Shown here: positions 22,593 to 31,169 of the stretch, in pieces
Layout: the number at the start of each line of letters is the position of its first letter
How positions within the stretch are numbered: the first letter of the stretch is position 1
The notes under the pieces: model-generated
The model's database searches: none
What the model saw: the letters and a program-made list of their open reading frames with translations, nothing else
Told to the model about the DNA's origin: nothing
Translations under genes and position numbers: made by a program
NCBI RefSeq assembly: GCF_001280005.1
Contig: NZ_LGDW01000443.1
Span: forward strand, 1-64,000
DNA: 64,000 bases
Direction: 5' to 3'
Source of the DNA: Streptomyces sp. NRRL WC-3618
Lineage (GTDB): Bacteria > Actinomycetota > Actinomycetes > Streptomycetales > Streptomycetaceae

Positions 22593-23214
22593 ATGAGGAC
22601 TCAGATCATCACGGCCGAGGTAGGTGTCGTTGGAACTGGCCTCGGCGCCTCCCTCACGCTGATAAGTACGACCTGGCAAGCGCGAACAGCGCGCGCAGCA
22701 AGCCCCAGGAACTGGATCAGTCGAGGGAACAGGCACGCAGCAGTTGTACGTCGATCACGTGGGCAGGCGCTCAGAGAACCGTCGAGCGACGTACATCGCC
22801 TTCATGCAGGCGGTGTCGATACTGGTCCAGGCGACGCGAGACGACAGAATTGACGGCGCTCGATTGACCGGCCAAATCGTCCAGTACTTTACGGAGATGG
22901 CCGAAGCCGCTGGCGAGATCGACACGGCCCGCAACACGGTGATGATTGACGGGCCGCAGGCAGTCGCTGGCCAGGCCCCGGAGCTGTGCCGCATCCCGTA
23001 CAGACTTGCGAGCGCCATGTCGGCAATCTACGACGAGTCCTTGGACGACGATGGCAGGCAGCAGGCGCTGCAGGCAGCCCTCGACATTCGTGTCAATCTC
23101 GTCCGGGAGCTGACACGGTTCTCCGTGATGGCGTCTGCGGCATGGAATATGGACGGGGTCGGCAATCATCTCGACAGCTTCCAGACGCCCGGCGCTGCAC
23201 CCTCCGCTACATAG
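22593..23214 (+). pseudogene. Frameshifted small membrane-anchored hypothetical protein
   Basis: Three reading frames join to give a plausible protein. Frame one starts at the ATG at 22593 with a membrane anchor (MRTQIITAEVGVVGTGLGAS...LISTTWQAR). A second frame reads KPQELDQSREQAR at about 22702-22740. The third, open from 22741 to 23214, reads QQLYVDHVGRRSENRRATY and continues for 150 residues. This is the layout of a common Streptomyces protein: one N-terminal helix, a coiled coil, then a helical YVDHVxRRSENRRA domain. At least two single-base changes break it, or these are sequencing errors. A truncated product from the TTG at 22744 is possible. Function unknown. Confidence 0.55.
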
Positions 23215-23341
23215 GTCAGGTCAGACGCGTAGAGCCCGAGCGGCACATACTCGGGGATCTGTTCGAGGTGATCTCGTACTTTGACCGGCATGCTTCGCCG
23301 GGTTGGTGGTTCGGCGGTTGGATGTGCGGTGACGCCGGATC

Positions 23342-23623
23342 ATGCTTGAGGACGAGCCGGCGGACAGGCTCAAGCGCTGGGTCACCGGATCCGGAACCAA
23401 CAAAGCGGTTCGGGCGGTGGACTCACCACCCCCACGGGTCACGAGACGGCTATACCGCGTACGACCGAATCCGGCGCGGGAGACCATTCGCGTCACCGTC
23501 ACCCAGACCGTCACCGCCACGCCCGGCACCAAAGCCGCTCCCGACGCTAGCGACAGCGTCCTCAAGATGGGCGATAAGAAGACCGTCGACGAGGACTGCT
23601 GCGTGCTGAGGGCGAACGGCTAG
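23342..23623 (+). CDS. Doubtful small ORF in accessory patch
   Basis: A 93-codon frame starting MLEDEPADRLKRWVTG and ending CCVLRANG. It has no recognisable domain, no good ribosome site, and overlaps the 3' end of the protease frame on the other strand. The sequence from 23215 to 23450 otherwise shows no coding pattern. I list it only because nothing else explains the stretch. Confidence 0.15.
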   Translation: MLEDEPADRLKRWVTGSGTNKAVRAVDSPPPRVTRRLYRVRPNPARETIRVTVTQTVTATPGTKAAPDASDSVLKMGDKKTVDEDCCVLRANG

Positions 23624-24445
23624 CCGAGTTGGTCGCTGACCTGCCCTACTACGGCCCGTGCACCTGTAGATCCAGGGGCCACCGCTGCTGCCGTGTTCCA
23701 TCTGGTCGTTGGTGAGACCCACCGTCCCCGGTACCGAACTGGCGGTGAACGTACCGACCGCCTCGTCCATCGTGTTGCCGTCGAACGGGGGCGCGGGCGT
23801 TGCCGGATATCCGACGGCGTCCCACACCCGGCCTGCGGTCGAAACGTTCCAGAGCAGGCCGAGCCAGCCCACCGTATTGCCGGGTGCGCTGTCGAACCAC
23901 ACCATCCCGTAGTCGAACGCACGGTTGCCGTTCTGGGTCCAGGCCGTCCATGCGGCGACGTGCGAATAGGTGAAGTGGTACGCCGGGTCGGACGCCGCGC
24001 GTTTGGGGTACGACGGGAAGAAGGCGACGTTGGTCGACCAGCCGCCGTTGTAGACGCAGTGCCCGGCCGTCAGCAGCACGTTCGGAGCTACCATCGCGGC
24101 CGAACCCGCGAAGCCGCTGCCGTTCTGCGTGAAGAACAGCTTCCCGCACGTGGTGTACGGGTAAACGAGCGGATTCAGCACCGGAGAGGCATCGGACTCC
24201 GCCTGCTCTCCGGTTGTTTCCTTCTGTTCTTTGGGAGGAGGATTGGGCGGCAGGTGGCCGGTGGGGCCGCGCTCGGCGGGCTCGGCCTCTTCGGCGACGG
24301 GTTGTTCGCCGGGCGGGCGTTCGGCCGGGAGCGGGACCGGCTTCGCGGCACGCCGGCGCTCTTCGGTCCAGTGCTCTTCCTCCAAGTCGCCGACGCTGGC
24401 AGGACGACCCGATCCGACGACGCGGTTCTCGTGACGCTCGGTCAT
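23450..24445 (-). CDS. V8-like (S1B) trypsin-fold serine protease, C-terminus probably garbled
   Basis: A 331-residue frame. An N-terminal charged, proline-rich region (residues 1-85, no obvious signal peptide) precedes the protease domain, which holds the triad: His in LLTAGHC, Asp in AFDYGMV, Ser in HGSSGGPW. After the Ser motif the sequence stops looking like a protease (CTGRSRAGQRPTRLAV...). A -1 shift just after GGPW gives a short alternative end (STGARAVVGQVSDQLG, stop at 23620). So the last beta strands are lost or frame-shifted. Start ATG 24445 has GAGGAG 8 nt upstream. It lies 56 nt after the papain-like fragment on the same strand. Confidence 0.65.
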   Translation of the reverse strand: MTERHENRVVGSGRPASVGDLEEEHWTEERRRAAKPVPLPAERPPGEQPVAEEAEPAERGPTGHLPPNPPPKEQKETTGEQAESDASPVLNPLVYPYTTCGKLFFTQNGSGFAGSAAMVAPNVLLTAGHCVYNGGWSTNVAFFPSYPKRAASDPAYHFTYSHVAAWTAWTQNGNRAFDYGMVWFDSAPGNTVGWLGLLWNVSTAGRVWDAVGYPATPAPPFDGNTMDEAVGTFTASSVPGTVGLTNDQMEHGSSGGPWIYRCTGRSRAGQRPTRLAVRPQHAAVLVDGLLIAHLEDAVASVGSGFGAGRGGDGLGDGDANGLPRRIRSYAV

Positions 24446-24501
24446 GGTTGTTTCTCCTCACGGCTGTGCAGACCATGCGCACTGCCGGGGCAGCCAGGCG
24501 G

Positions 24502-24720
24502 TCAGGAGCCGAACTGGCCCGTCTGGACGTCCTCGGCGTTCACCAGGACCCAGAAATCGGAGGCGAGGCCCTGGAGTGCGTACTTGTAGGGCAGATAGCC
24601 GTATCCGGCGTAGCCCCACGTGGTTCCCCAGGAGTTACGGATGATGAGGGAGCTAGTCGCGGTCGTGCCGTCGACCGGGTTGGCCACCGTGCGGTCGTGC
24701 AAAGTGGCGCGGTGGTTCAT
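24502..24720 (-). pseudogene. C-terminal fragment of a papain-like (C1) cysteine peptidase
   Basis: The last 70 codons of a minus-strand frame contain the papain-family C-terminal motif SLIIRNSWGTTWGYAGYGY, including the Asn of the catalytic triad, then PYKYALQGLASDFWVLVN. The Cys and His halves of the active site are absent upstream, where the frame turns into unrelated sequence. It is a 5'-truncated remnant that would have been upstream of the V8-like protease in one transcript. Confidence 0.6.
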
Positions 24721-25069
24721 GCGGCCGCGAGGGCACCGGTCCCGAGGAGGGGGCCCTGAACAGCACGACAGGCTGTGTTCGCTGTGCGTCCCAGCCTTTC
24801 TTCCAGTACGCGACACTGTGCGCGGGCTGTCAAACGCAAGGGACGGCCGGACCTCCGGAGGCATTGTGGGTGTCCTTCGAGGTCCGGGCGGTCGAGGCGG
24901 TCAGTTCCGGTGGCCGTTGCGGACCCGCTGGGCGGGGGTCGGCTGCCGACCCGCCTCGTGACGACGGCGAGCTCCAATTCGGCCTCGCCGGCCAGCGGCT
25001 GTCCCCGGGCCGACTACCTGCTCGGGCCTCCGGCGGCTGGGCTGAGAGGACGTTTCGTCCGGTTGCTCA
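24721..25069. other. Gene-free stretch in the accessory patch
   Basis: I see no coding frame with a start, ribosome site and recognisable domain here. It lies between the truncated papain-like gene and the IS fragment and probably consists of rearrangement debris. Confidence 0.5.
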
Positions 25070-25195
25070 GAGGGTGTCTCACGTGGTGCTTCGGTGGAAC
25101 GGCATGATGCTGCACCGTGAGGGTTGACCTGTCGCGTCGGCAGGTTCCGGACGGACTGTGGGAGTTGACAGCTCCGCTGTTGCCGAGGTTCACAT
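25070..25195 (+). mobile_element. 5' remnant of an IS5-type insertion sequence
   Basis: From the GTG at 25117 the frame reads VRVDLSRRQVPDGLWELTAP then LLPRF, the N-terminus of IS4/IS5-group transposases common in Streptomyces (DxLWELxxPLLP). It stops resembling a transposase after about 25 codons, where the hydrolase remnant begins. The upstream GAGGGTGTCTCAC (25070) could be the left terminal repeat. No right end or DDE motif remains. Confidence 0.55.
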
Positions 25196-25200
25196 CCCCG

Positions 25201-25280
25201 GTCTATCCGGGACACGGCGACGACACCACCCTGGCGCGGAGCGGCCCCATCTGCCGGAGTGGCACGCACGAGGCTGGTGA
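25201..25280 (+). pseudogene. Diverged, frameshifted copy of the 3' end of the MBL hydrolase gene
   Basis: The bases encode VYPGHGDDTTL and then, after a 1-nt deletion, AERPHLPEWHARGW and a stop. The intact gene ends IYPGHGNDSTLGAERPHIQEWWARGW (22503-22583). About a quarter of the bases differ, so it is not a fresh duplicate. A hairpin that would suit as that gene's terminator follows at 25325. Confidence 0.75.
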
Positions 25281-25324
25281 GTCCGCCGGCGGGGGCCGCG
25301 CGCACGCGGTGGTGAACTCCATTG

Positions 25325-25357
25325 ACGGGGCGCGCAGTTGACGACTGCACGCCCCGT
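25325..25357 (+). terminator. Hairpin after the MBL remnant
   Basis: A 14-bp stem with one mismatch (ACGGGGCGCGCAGT, loop TGACG, ACTGCACGCCCCGT). It sits 45 nt past the remnant's stop and probably once ended the hydrolase transcript. The rest of 25281-25598 shows nothing but presumed promoter sequence for the ABC operon. Confidence 0.55.
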
Positions 25358-25598
25358 GTGAAACGAACACACGCGCTGGTTGCGCGCACGCGCTCCCGGC
25401 GTACGCCCCGGCGTAGTCCAATGAAAGGCAGCCCCGCACAGGATGACGGCTCCTGGGCGGCACGGGCCGCCGACCTGCCGATCCCCGCCCTGGGTCGGCG
25501 GCCCCGGCGTTCACAGACATGAAACACACGTTCCCACTATGCGGACAATCCTGCCTGTGACCTGGACAAATAGCGCTTCTCGCTGCCACTCTCCCGCC

Positions 25599-26483
25599 AT
25601 GTACCTTGCCCCTCACGCGCTGCGCCGCATCGTCTCCGCCGCCACTGTCGCCCTGCTCGCCACCGCTGTCGGCTGTGCCCCGCAGCCGGAGGAGAAGAGC
25701 GCCGCCAAACCCGCCGGGACGGCCGGAGCCACCTGCGCCAAGGGCAAGTTGGCCACCCAGACCTCGGGCAAGCTGACCATCGCCACCGACGAGCCCGCGT
25801 ACGAGCCGTGGTTCAAGGACGACAAGCCCGCCAACGGCGAGGGCTTCGAGTCGGCGGTCGCGTACGCCGTGGCGAAGCAGCTCGGCTACGACAAGGCGAA
25901 CGTCGTCTGGCAGAGCGTGCCCTTCAACAAGGCGTTCGCGCCCGGCGAGAAGACGTTCGACTTCGACGTCAACCAGGTGTCGATCAGTGCCGAGCGCAAG
26001 AAGGCCGTGGACTTCTCGTCCGGCTACTACGACGTGCGCCAGGCCGTCATCGCGCTGAAGAACTCCAAGGCCTCGAAAGCGACCGGCATCGCGGACCTCA
26101 AGGGCCTCAAGCTGGGCGCCCAGGTCGGCACCACGAGCCTCAACTACATCGACGACGTGGTGAAGCCGACCCACGAGCCGGCCGCGTACGCCAAGAACGA
26201 CCAGGCCAAGTCCGCACTGCAGAACGGCCAGGTCGACGCCATCGTCGTCGACCTGCCGACCGCCTTCTACATCACCGCCGCCGAGGTGACCGACGCGAAG
26301 ATCGTCGGGCAGTTCGAGAACCAGGGCGGTACGCCGGAGCAGTTCGGGCTCGTGCTCGACAAGGGCAGCGCCCTCACCTCGTGCGTGACGACCGCGGTGG
26401 ACGCCCTGCGCAAGGACGGCACGCTCGCCTCCCTCGAGAAGCAGTGGCTGTCGGACGCCGTCGACGCTCCGGTGCTCAAGTGA
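25599..26483 (+). CDS. Amino-acid ABC transporter substrate-binding lipoprotein
   Basis: A 294-residue lipoprotein with a type II signal peptide and lipobox LATAVGC (Cys about residue 26), then a periplasmic-binding-protein type 3 domain. Landmarks are KLTIATDEPAYEPWF near the N-terminus, DVNQVSISAERKKAVDFS and GLKLGAQVGTTSLNYI. The family binds polar amino acids such as glutamine, arginine or cystine; which one is not decided by sequence. The ATG at 25599 gives the correct signal peptide. The stop overlaps the permease GTG by 4 nt. Confidence 0.92.
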   Translation: MYLAPHALRRIVSAATVALLATAVGCAPQPEEKSAAKPAGTAGATCAKGKLATQTSGKLTIATDEPAYEPWFKDDKPANGEGFESAVAYAVAKQLGYDKANVVWQSVPFNKAFAPGEKTFDFDVNQVSISAERKKAVDFSSGYYDVRQAVIALKNSKASKATGIADLKGLKLGAQVGTTSLNYIDDVVKPTHEPAAYAKNDQAKSALQNGQVDAIVVDLPTAFYITAAEVTDAKIVGQFENQGGTPEQFGLVLDKGSALTSCVTTAVDALRKDGTLASLEKQWLSDAVDAPVLK

Positions 26484-27388
26484 CCGTAGTGAAGGAGGAG
26501 TCCGGGCAGGAGGACCCGGCAGGCCTGCCGGACCGCAGCGACGGTTACGTCCCCTCGAAGCGTCGGATCGACCGTGAACGGTACAAGCGCACCCGCGCGC
26601 GCCGCGCCACGTCGATCGCCGCGCTGTCCACCCTGGTCACCGGGGTGGTCCTCTATCTGGTCGTCGTGAACGCGCCGGGCTGGCCGCGCACCAAGGAGAC
26701 GTTCTTCAACGGGCGGTACGCGCGCGAGGCGTTCCCCAAGGTCCTCGAAGGGCTGTGGCTCAACGTACGGCTGCTGCTGATCTGCGGTGTCGCGGTGCTC
26801 GTCCTGGGCATGCTGATCGCCATCGCGCGCACGCTGCGCGGCCCGGTGTTCTTCCCGCTGCGCGCGCTGGCCGCCGCGTACACGGACTTCTTCCGCGGTC
26901 TCCCGCTGATCATCAACCTGATGATCGTCGTCCTGGGTGTCCCGGCGCTGCGGCTCCAGGGCATCACCGTGGACCCGGTGCTCCTCGGCGGTACGGCGCT
27001 GACGCTGACGTATTCGGCGTACGTCGCCGAGGTGTTCCGGGCCGGCATCGAGTCCGTGCACCCGTCGCAGCGGGCGGCGGCGCGCTCGCTGGGGCTGACC
27101 AACCGGCAGGCGCTGCGGTACGTCGTGCTGCCCCAGGCCGTACGGCGCCAGGTTCCGCCGCTGCTGAACGACCTGGTGTCGCTGCAGAAGGACACCGGGC
27201 TCGTCTCGATCGGCGGCGCGGTAGACGCCGTACGCGCGGCCGACATCATCGTGGGCCGCAGCCTCAACTACACGCCGTACATCGTCGCAGGACTGATCTT
27301 CGTCGCGCTGACCATCCCGATGACGCGCTTCACGGACTGGGTGACCGCCCGGATGGACCGACAGCGGGCACAGGGAGGAACACTGTGA
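26480..27388 (+). CDS. Amino-acid ABC transporter permease (HisM/GlnP family)
   Basis: A 302-residue membrane protein. A basic cytoplasmic N-terminus of about 45 residues (KRRIDRERYKRTRARR) precedes membrane helices. The coupling loop EVFRAGIESVHPSQRAAARSLG (EAA motif) is present, with PQAVRRQVPPLLND following. The GTG overlaps the upstream stop. Only one permease is encoded, so the channel is probably a homodimer. Confidence 0.93.
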   Translation: MTVVKEESGQEDPAGLPDRSDGYVPSKRRIDRERYKRTRARRATSIAALSTLVTGVVLYLVVVNAPGWPRTKETFFNGRYAREAFPKVLEGLWLNVRLLLICGVAVLVLGMLIAIARTLRGPVFFPLRALAAAYTDFFRGLPLIINLMIVVLGVPALRLQGITVDPVLLGGTALTLTYSAYVAEVFRAGIESVHPSQRAAARSLGLTNRQALRYVVLPQAVRRQVPPLLNDLVSLQKDTGLVSIGGAVDAVRAADIIVGRSLNYTPYIVAGLIFVALTIPMTRFTDWVTARMDRQRAQGGTL

Positions 27389-28152
27389 GCGGCATTCCCG
27401 ACAGCTCCTCCCCCGTCCTCCGTATGGAGGCCGTGCGCAAGACCTTCGGTGACACGGTCGTCCTGCGGGACGTCGATCTGGAGGTCGCCCCGCACACGGT
27501 GACCGCTCTGATCGGCGCGTCCGGCTCGGGCAAGTCGACGCTCCTGCGGTGCGCGAACCTGCTGGAGGAGATCGACGACGGCGCGATCTGGCTGGACGGC
27601 GAGGAGATCACCGACCCGCGGACCGACCAGGACGCCGTGCGCCGCCGGATCGGCGTGGTCTTCCAGGCATACAACCTCTTCCCGCACATGACCGTGCTGG
27701 AGAACATCACCCTCGCCCCGCGCCGGGTGCACGGAGTGGACCGCGCCGAGGCGGAGCGGTACGGCCGTGAGCTGCTGGAGCGGCTCGGGCTCGGCGCGAA
27801 GGCGGGCGAGTACCCGGACCGGCTGAGCGGCGGCCAGCAGCAGCGCGCGGCGATCGTCCGCGCCCTCGCCGTACGCCCCCGGCTGCTGCTCCTCGACGAG
27901 ATCACCGCGGCCCTCGACCCGGAGCTCGTGGGCGAGGTGCTCGCCGTCGTCCGGGATCTGAAGGGCGACGGCATGACCATGGTCCTGGCCACCCACGAGA
28001 TGGGCTTCGCCCGCGATGTCGCGGACCAGGTCTGCTTCCTGGAGGGCGGCGTAGTCCTGGAACGGGGCACGGCCGAGCAGGTGTTCGGTGATCCGCGACA
28101 GGAGCGCACCCGGCAGTTCCTGCGGCGGATCGTGGAGGCGGGGCGGCTGTAG
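27385..28152 (+). CDS. Amino-acid ABC transporter ATP-binding protein (GlnQ family)
   Basis: A 255-residue ATPase: Walker [13 protein letters not shown] (about residue 48), Q-loop VVFQAYNLFPH, signature LSGGQQQRAAIVRAL, Walker B RLLLLDEIT and H-loop ATHEMGFARD. The GTG start overlaps the permease stop by 4 nt. Third gene of the SBP-permease-ATPase operon. The stop is one base from the end of the converging aroQ gene. Confidence 0.95.
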   Translation: MSGIPDSSSPVLRMEAVRKTFGDTVVLRDVDLEVAPHTVTALIGASGSGKSTLLRCANLLEEIDDGAIWLDGEEITDPRTDQDAVRRRIGVVFQAYNLFPHMTVLENITLAPRRVHGVDRAEAERYGRELLERLGLGAKAGEYPDRLSGGQQQRAAIVRALAVRPRLLLLDEITAALDPELVGEVLAVVRDLKGDGMTMVLATHEMGFARDVADQVCFLEGGVVLERGTAEQVFGDPRQERTRQFLRRIVEAGRL

Positions 28153-28153
28153 G

Positions 28154-28627
28154 TCACGCCCCCACGGTCGCCGCCCTGACCAGCGCGGCGACCCGCTCCA
28201 CCCCGAACACGTATCCCTGCACCCCGCACCCCGCGATGACGCCGTCGGCGCGCAGTGAGACGTACGAGTGGTGCCGGAACGTCTCACGCTGGTGGACGTT
28301 GGAGATGTGCACCTCCAGCACCGGCATGCCGTCGCAGGTGTTGAGCGCGTCCAGGATCGCGACGGACGTGTGTGAGTAGGCGCCCGGGTTGATGACGATG
28401 CCGACGTGGTGCAGGCGTGCCTCGTGGATCCAGTCGACCAGCTCACCCTCGTGGTTGGACTGGCGGAAGTCGACCGTGCCGCCGTGCCCGGCCGCCGCCT
28501 TGGCGCACAGGGCCTCGACGTCGGCGAGGGTGTCGGAGCCGTAGATCTCGGGCTGGCGCTGGCCCAGGAGATTCAGGTTGGGCCCGTTGAGAATCATGAT
28601 CGGGGCGTTGGCGAGAGTGCGGGGCAC
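28154..28627 (-). CDS. aroQ: Type II 3-dehydroquinate dehydratase
   Basis: A 157-residue dodecameric enzyme of the shikimate pathway, converting 3-dehydroquinate to 3-dehydroshikimate. It contains [16 protein letters not shown], the flexible loop with catalytic Arg24 and Tyr29 (QRQPEIYG), the [15 protein letters not shown] segment and the catalytic His in LEVHISN. The GTG at 28627 with GGAGGAACC directly upstream gives the same N-terminus as the well-studied Streptomyces coelicolor enzyme ([16 protein letters not shown]). Confidence 0.97.
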   Translation of the reverse strand: MPRTLANAPIMILNGPNLNLLGQRQPEIYGSDTLADVEALCAKAAAGHGGTVDFRQSNHEGELVDWIHEARLHHVGIVINPGAYSHTSVAILDALNTCDGMPVLEVHISNVHQRETFRHHSYVSLRADGVIAGCGVQGYVFGVERVAALVRAATVGA

Positions 28628-28729
28628 GGTTCCTCCGGTCCGTTCGGGGATGGCGGCCCGTCCAGGACCGCTGCTCAGCCCCGGTTTATCACGGTGCACC
28701 GACAGCGCGACGGCCCGTACGCTCCCGGC

Positions 28730-29776
28730 ATGACCCCCCCCGCCTATCCCCCCAAGCCCTCCCCCGGCGACCGCATAGCCGTCATCTCGCCGGGCGCCGG
28801 ACTGCCCGGTCTCTTCCCGCGCCCTCACGAACTGGGACTGGAGCGGCTGCGCAAGGAGTTCGAGCTCGAACCGGTCGAATATCCGGCGACCCGGAAGATG
28901 GGCTCGACTCCCCAGGAGCGCGCCGACGACATCCACGCCGCGTTCGCCGACCCGGACATCAAGGCGGTCATCGCGACGATCGGCGGCGACGACCAGATCA
29001 CCGTGCTGCCCTTTCTGGACCGCGAGTTGATCCGGGCGAACCCGAAGCCGTTCTTCGGGATGAGCGACAACACGAACCTGCTGGCGTACCTGTACAACAC
29101 CGGGATCGTCGGCTACCACGGCGCGACCGTGATGGCGGCGCTCGGACGTCCCGTGGCCATGGACCCGCTGACCGCCGAGTCTCTGCGGGCCGCCCTGTTC
29201 ACCTCGGGTGAGTACGAACTGGGGCCCGCGGAGCGCTGGAACGACGTCAACCGCGACTGGGCCGACCCTGCGACGTTCGACGCCGAACCGGCAACCCGTC
29301 CCGGCAACGGCTGGACGTGGCTGAACGCCGAACGCGTGGTGGAGGGCCGCAGTTGGGGCGGCTGTCTGGAGATCCTCGGCTGGCTGCTGATGGCCGACCG
29401 CGAGATCTCCCACGATCTGACGGTGTACGACGGCGGAGTGCTGCTGCTGGAGACCTCGGAGGAGATGCCGAGCGGCGAGGAGGTCTTCCGCACGTTGCGC
29501 AACATGGGCGAGCGCGGACTGCTCCAGCGTTTCTCGGCGCTGCTGATGGCACGCCCGAAGAGCTGGTCCTTCGAACGCCCCAACACCACGGACGAGGCCG
29601 ACCGTTACGCCGCCGAGCAGCGGGAGGCGGTCCTGCGCGCGCTGAGCGCCTACGCTCCCGGCCTGATGACCGTCTTCGACGTGGACTTCGGACACACGGA
29701 TCCTCAACTCGTCCTCCCTTATGGAGGGTCGATACGGGTGGACGGCCCCGACCGGCGCATCATCGTGACGTACTGA
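28730..29776 (+). CDS. S66 family LD-carboxypeptidase/MccF-like peptidase
   Basis: A 348-residue cytosolic serine peptidase. The nucleophile Ser is in FGMSDNTNL (about residue 112), the Glu in [17 protein letters not shown] and the His in VDFGHTDPQ. The N-terminal [14 protein letters not shown] is typical of the family. Members cut tetrapeptides of recycled peptidoglycan or hydrolyse peptide-nucleotide antibiotics such as microcin C; the FEXX details do not settle which. It is divergent from aroQ. Confidence 0.9.
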   Translation: MTPPAYPPKPSPGDRIAVISPGAGLPGLFPRPHELGLERLRKEFELEPVEYPATRKMGSTPQERADDIHAAFADPDIKAVIATIGGDDQITVLPFLDRELIRANPKPFFGMSDNTNLLAYLYNTGIVGYHGATVMAALGRPVAMDPLTAESLRAALFTSGEYELGPAERWNDVNRDWADPATFDAEPATRPGNGWTWLNAERVVEGRSWGGCLEILGWLLMADREISHDLTVYDGGVLLLETSEEMPSGEEVFRTLRNMGERGLLQRFSALLMARPKSWSFERPNTTDEADRYAAEQREAVLRALSAYAPGLMTVFDVDFGHTDPQLVLPYGGSIRVDGPDRRIIVTY

Positions 29777-29834
29777 TCCCGGTCGCCTCCCGCACGCCCC
29801 GTAACGTGCGATCACCGTGGGTAGTTGACCCGGC

Positions 29835-31169
29835 ATGCACGACGTACGCATGGTGAGCGCGCCTTCGATGGTGCGGCTGGCCGCCGCCTCGCTCGCGGGG
29901 ACGGCCATCGAGTTCTACGACTTCTTCGTCTACGGCACCGCTGCCGCACTGGTTCTTGGGCCACTCTTCTTCCCTACGTTCTCGCCGCTGGCCGGGACAC
30001 TTGCCGCCTTCGCGACGTTCGGCGTGGGGTTCGTCGCCAGGCCCCTGGGGTCGGTGCTGTTCGGGCACATCGGAGACCGGCGGGGGCGGCGGCCGGTCCT
30101 GGTCGCCTCGCTACTGCTGACCGGGGCGTCGACGGTCGCGGCCGGCTGCGTACCGACGTACGAGTCGATCGGTACCGCGGCTCCCCTGCTCCTCCTGGTG
30201 CTGCGTTTTCTCCAGGGGCTCGGTCTCGGCGGGGAGTGGGGCGGGGCGGTCCTACTGACCGCTGAGCACGCTCCCGCCGAACGGCGTGCCCTGTGGTCGA
30301 GCTTCCCGCAGATCGGCCCCGCGGTGGGCTTCGTACTGGCCAACGGGGTGATGCTGGTCCTGTCGGCGTCGCTCTCGGAGGCGCAGTTCGCCGCATGGGG
30401 GTGGCGGGCGCCGTTCTGGGCGGCCGGGATGCTCGCCGTGGCGGGGCTGTGGCTGCGTTCCTCGCTCGCGGAGAGCCCGAGTTTCCTGGAGATCGACGAC
30501 CACGCGCGCGTGCCGCTCGCCGAAGTGGTGCGCGACCACTGGCGGCTGGTCCTGCTGACGGCGGGCGCGCTCGCGGTCGGCTACGCGGTGTTCTACGCCG
30601 TGACGACCTGGTCCCTCGCCTACGGGACGGAACGGCTCGGAGTCAGCCGCACCGTCATGCTGGCCTGCATCATGGCCGCGGTGGTGGTCATGGGCGCTCT
30701 GACGCCGGTGGTGGCTCTCCTGGGGGACCGTTACGGCCGTAGGCCACTGTGCCTCACGGGGTGTGCCGCCGCTGCCGTGTGGATGTGCCCGATGGTCGCG
30801 CTGCTGTCGACCGGCGAACCACTGCTGATGTTCCTCGGCTTCCTGGTGGCGATGATCGCGTTCGCCACGATGTTCGCGGTGATCGCCGCGTATTTGCCGG
30901 AGCTGTACGAGCCCCGCGTACGCTGCACGGGCGCCGCGGTCGGCTACAACCTCGGCGGGGTTCTCGGCGGAGCGCTCACCCCGATCGTGGCGACGGCACT
31001 CGCCGAGCACGAGGGCCGGGTTCCATGGGGCGTGGGCGCCTATCTGACGGGGATCGCGTTGTTCAGCCTGGCGTGCTTCGCGTTGCTGCCGGAGACCCGG
31101 ACCGGTCCCCCGCCTCGCCGCCCTACCGGCCACAGAGTGACGGGTCCGCGCGCAGTGATCAGGGGTTGA
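29835..31169 (+). CDS. MFS transporter, metabolite:H+ symporter (MHS) type
   Basis: A 444-residue, 12-helix transporter. The MHS signature [18 protein letters not shown] lies in the first helix, followed by [22 protein letters not shown] (the loop between helices 2 and 3) and [15 protein letters not shown]. This subfamily imports shikimate, citrate, proline-betaine or dicarboxylates; the substrate is not known here. The stop overlaps the converging ChaA frame by 11 nt. Confidence 0.92.
   Translation: MHDVRMVSAPSMVRLAAASLAGTAIEFYDFFVYGTAAALVLGPLFFPTFSPLAGTLAAFATFGVGFVARPLGSVLFGHIGDRRGRRPVLVASLLLTGASTVAAGCVPTYESIGTAAPLLLLVLRFLQGLGLGGEWGGAVLLTAEHAPAERRALWSSFPQIGPAVGFVLANGVMLVLSASLSEAQFAAWGWRAPFWAAGMLAVAGLWLRSSLAESPSFLEIDDHARVPLAEVVRDHWRLVLLTAGALAVGYAVFYAVTTWSLAYGTERLGVSRTVMLACIMAAVVVMGALTPVVALLGDRYGRRPLCLTGCAAAAVWMCPMVALLSTGEPLLMFLGFLVAMIAFATMFAVIAAYLPELYEPRVRCTGAAVGYNLGGVLGGALTPIVATALAEHEGRVPWGVGAYLTGIALFSLACFALLPETRTGPPPRRPTGHRVTGPRAVIRG

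Noticed and set aside
25117..25341. 74-codon ORF as a functional transposase
   Set aside because: Only the first 25 codons are transposase-like; the rest is the hydrolase remnant and noise.
28660..28710. CTGTCGGTG-N8-TAAACC on the minus strand upstream of aroQ as another damage promoter
   Set aside because: The -10 is TAAACC, not TANNNT, and the leader would be over 50 nt; aroQ has no reason to be damage-induced.
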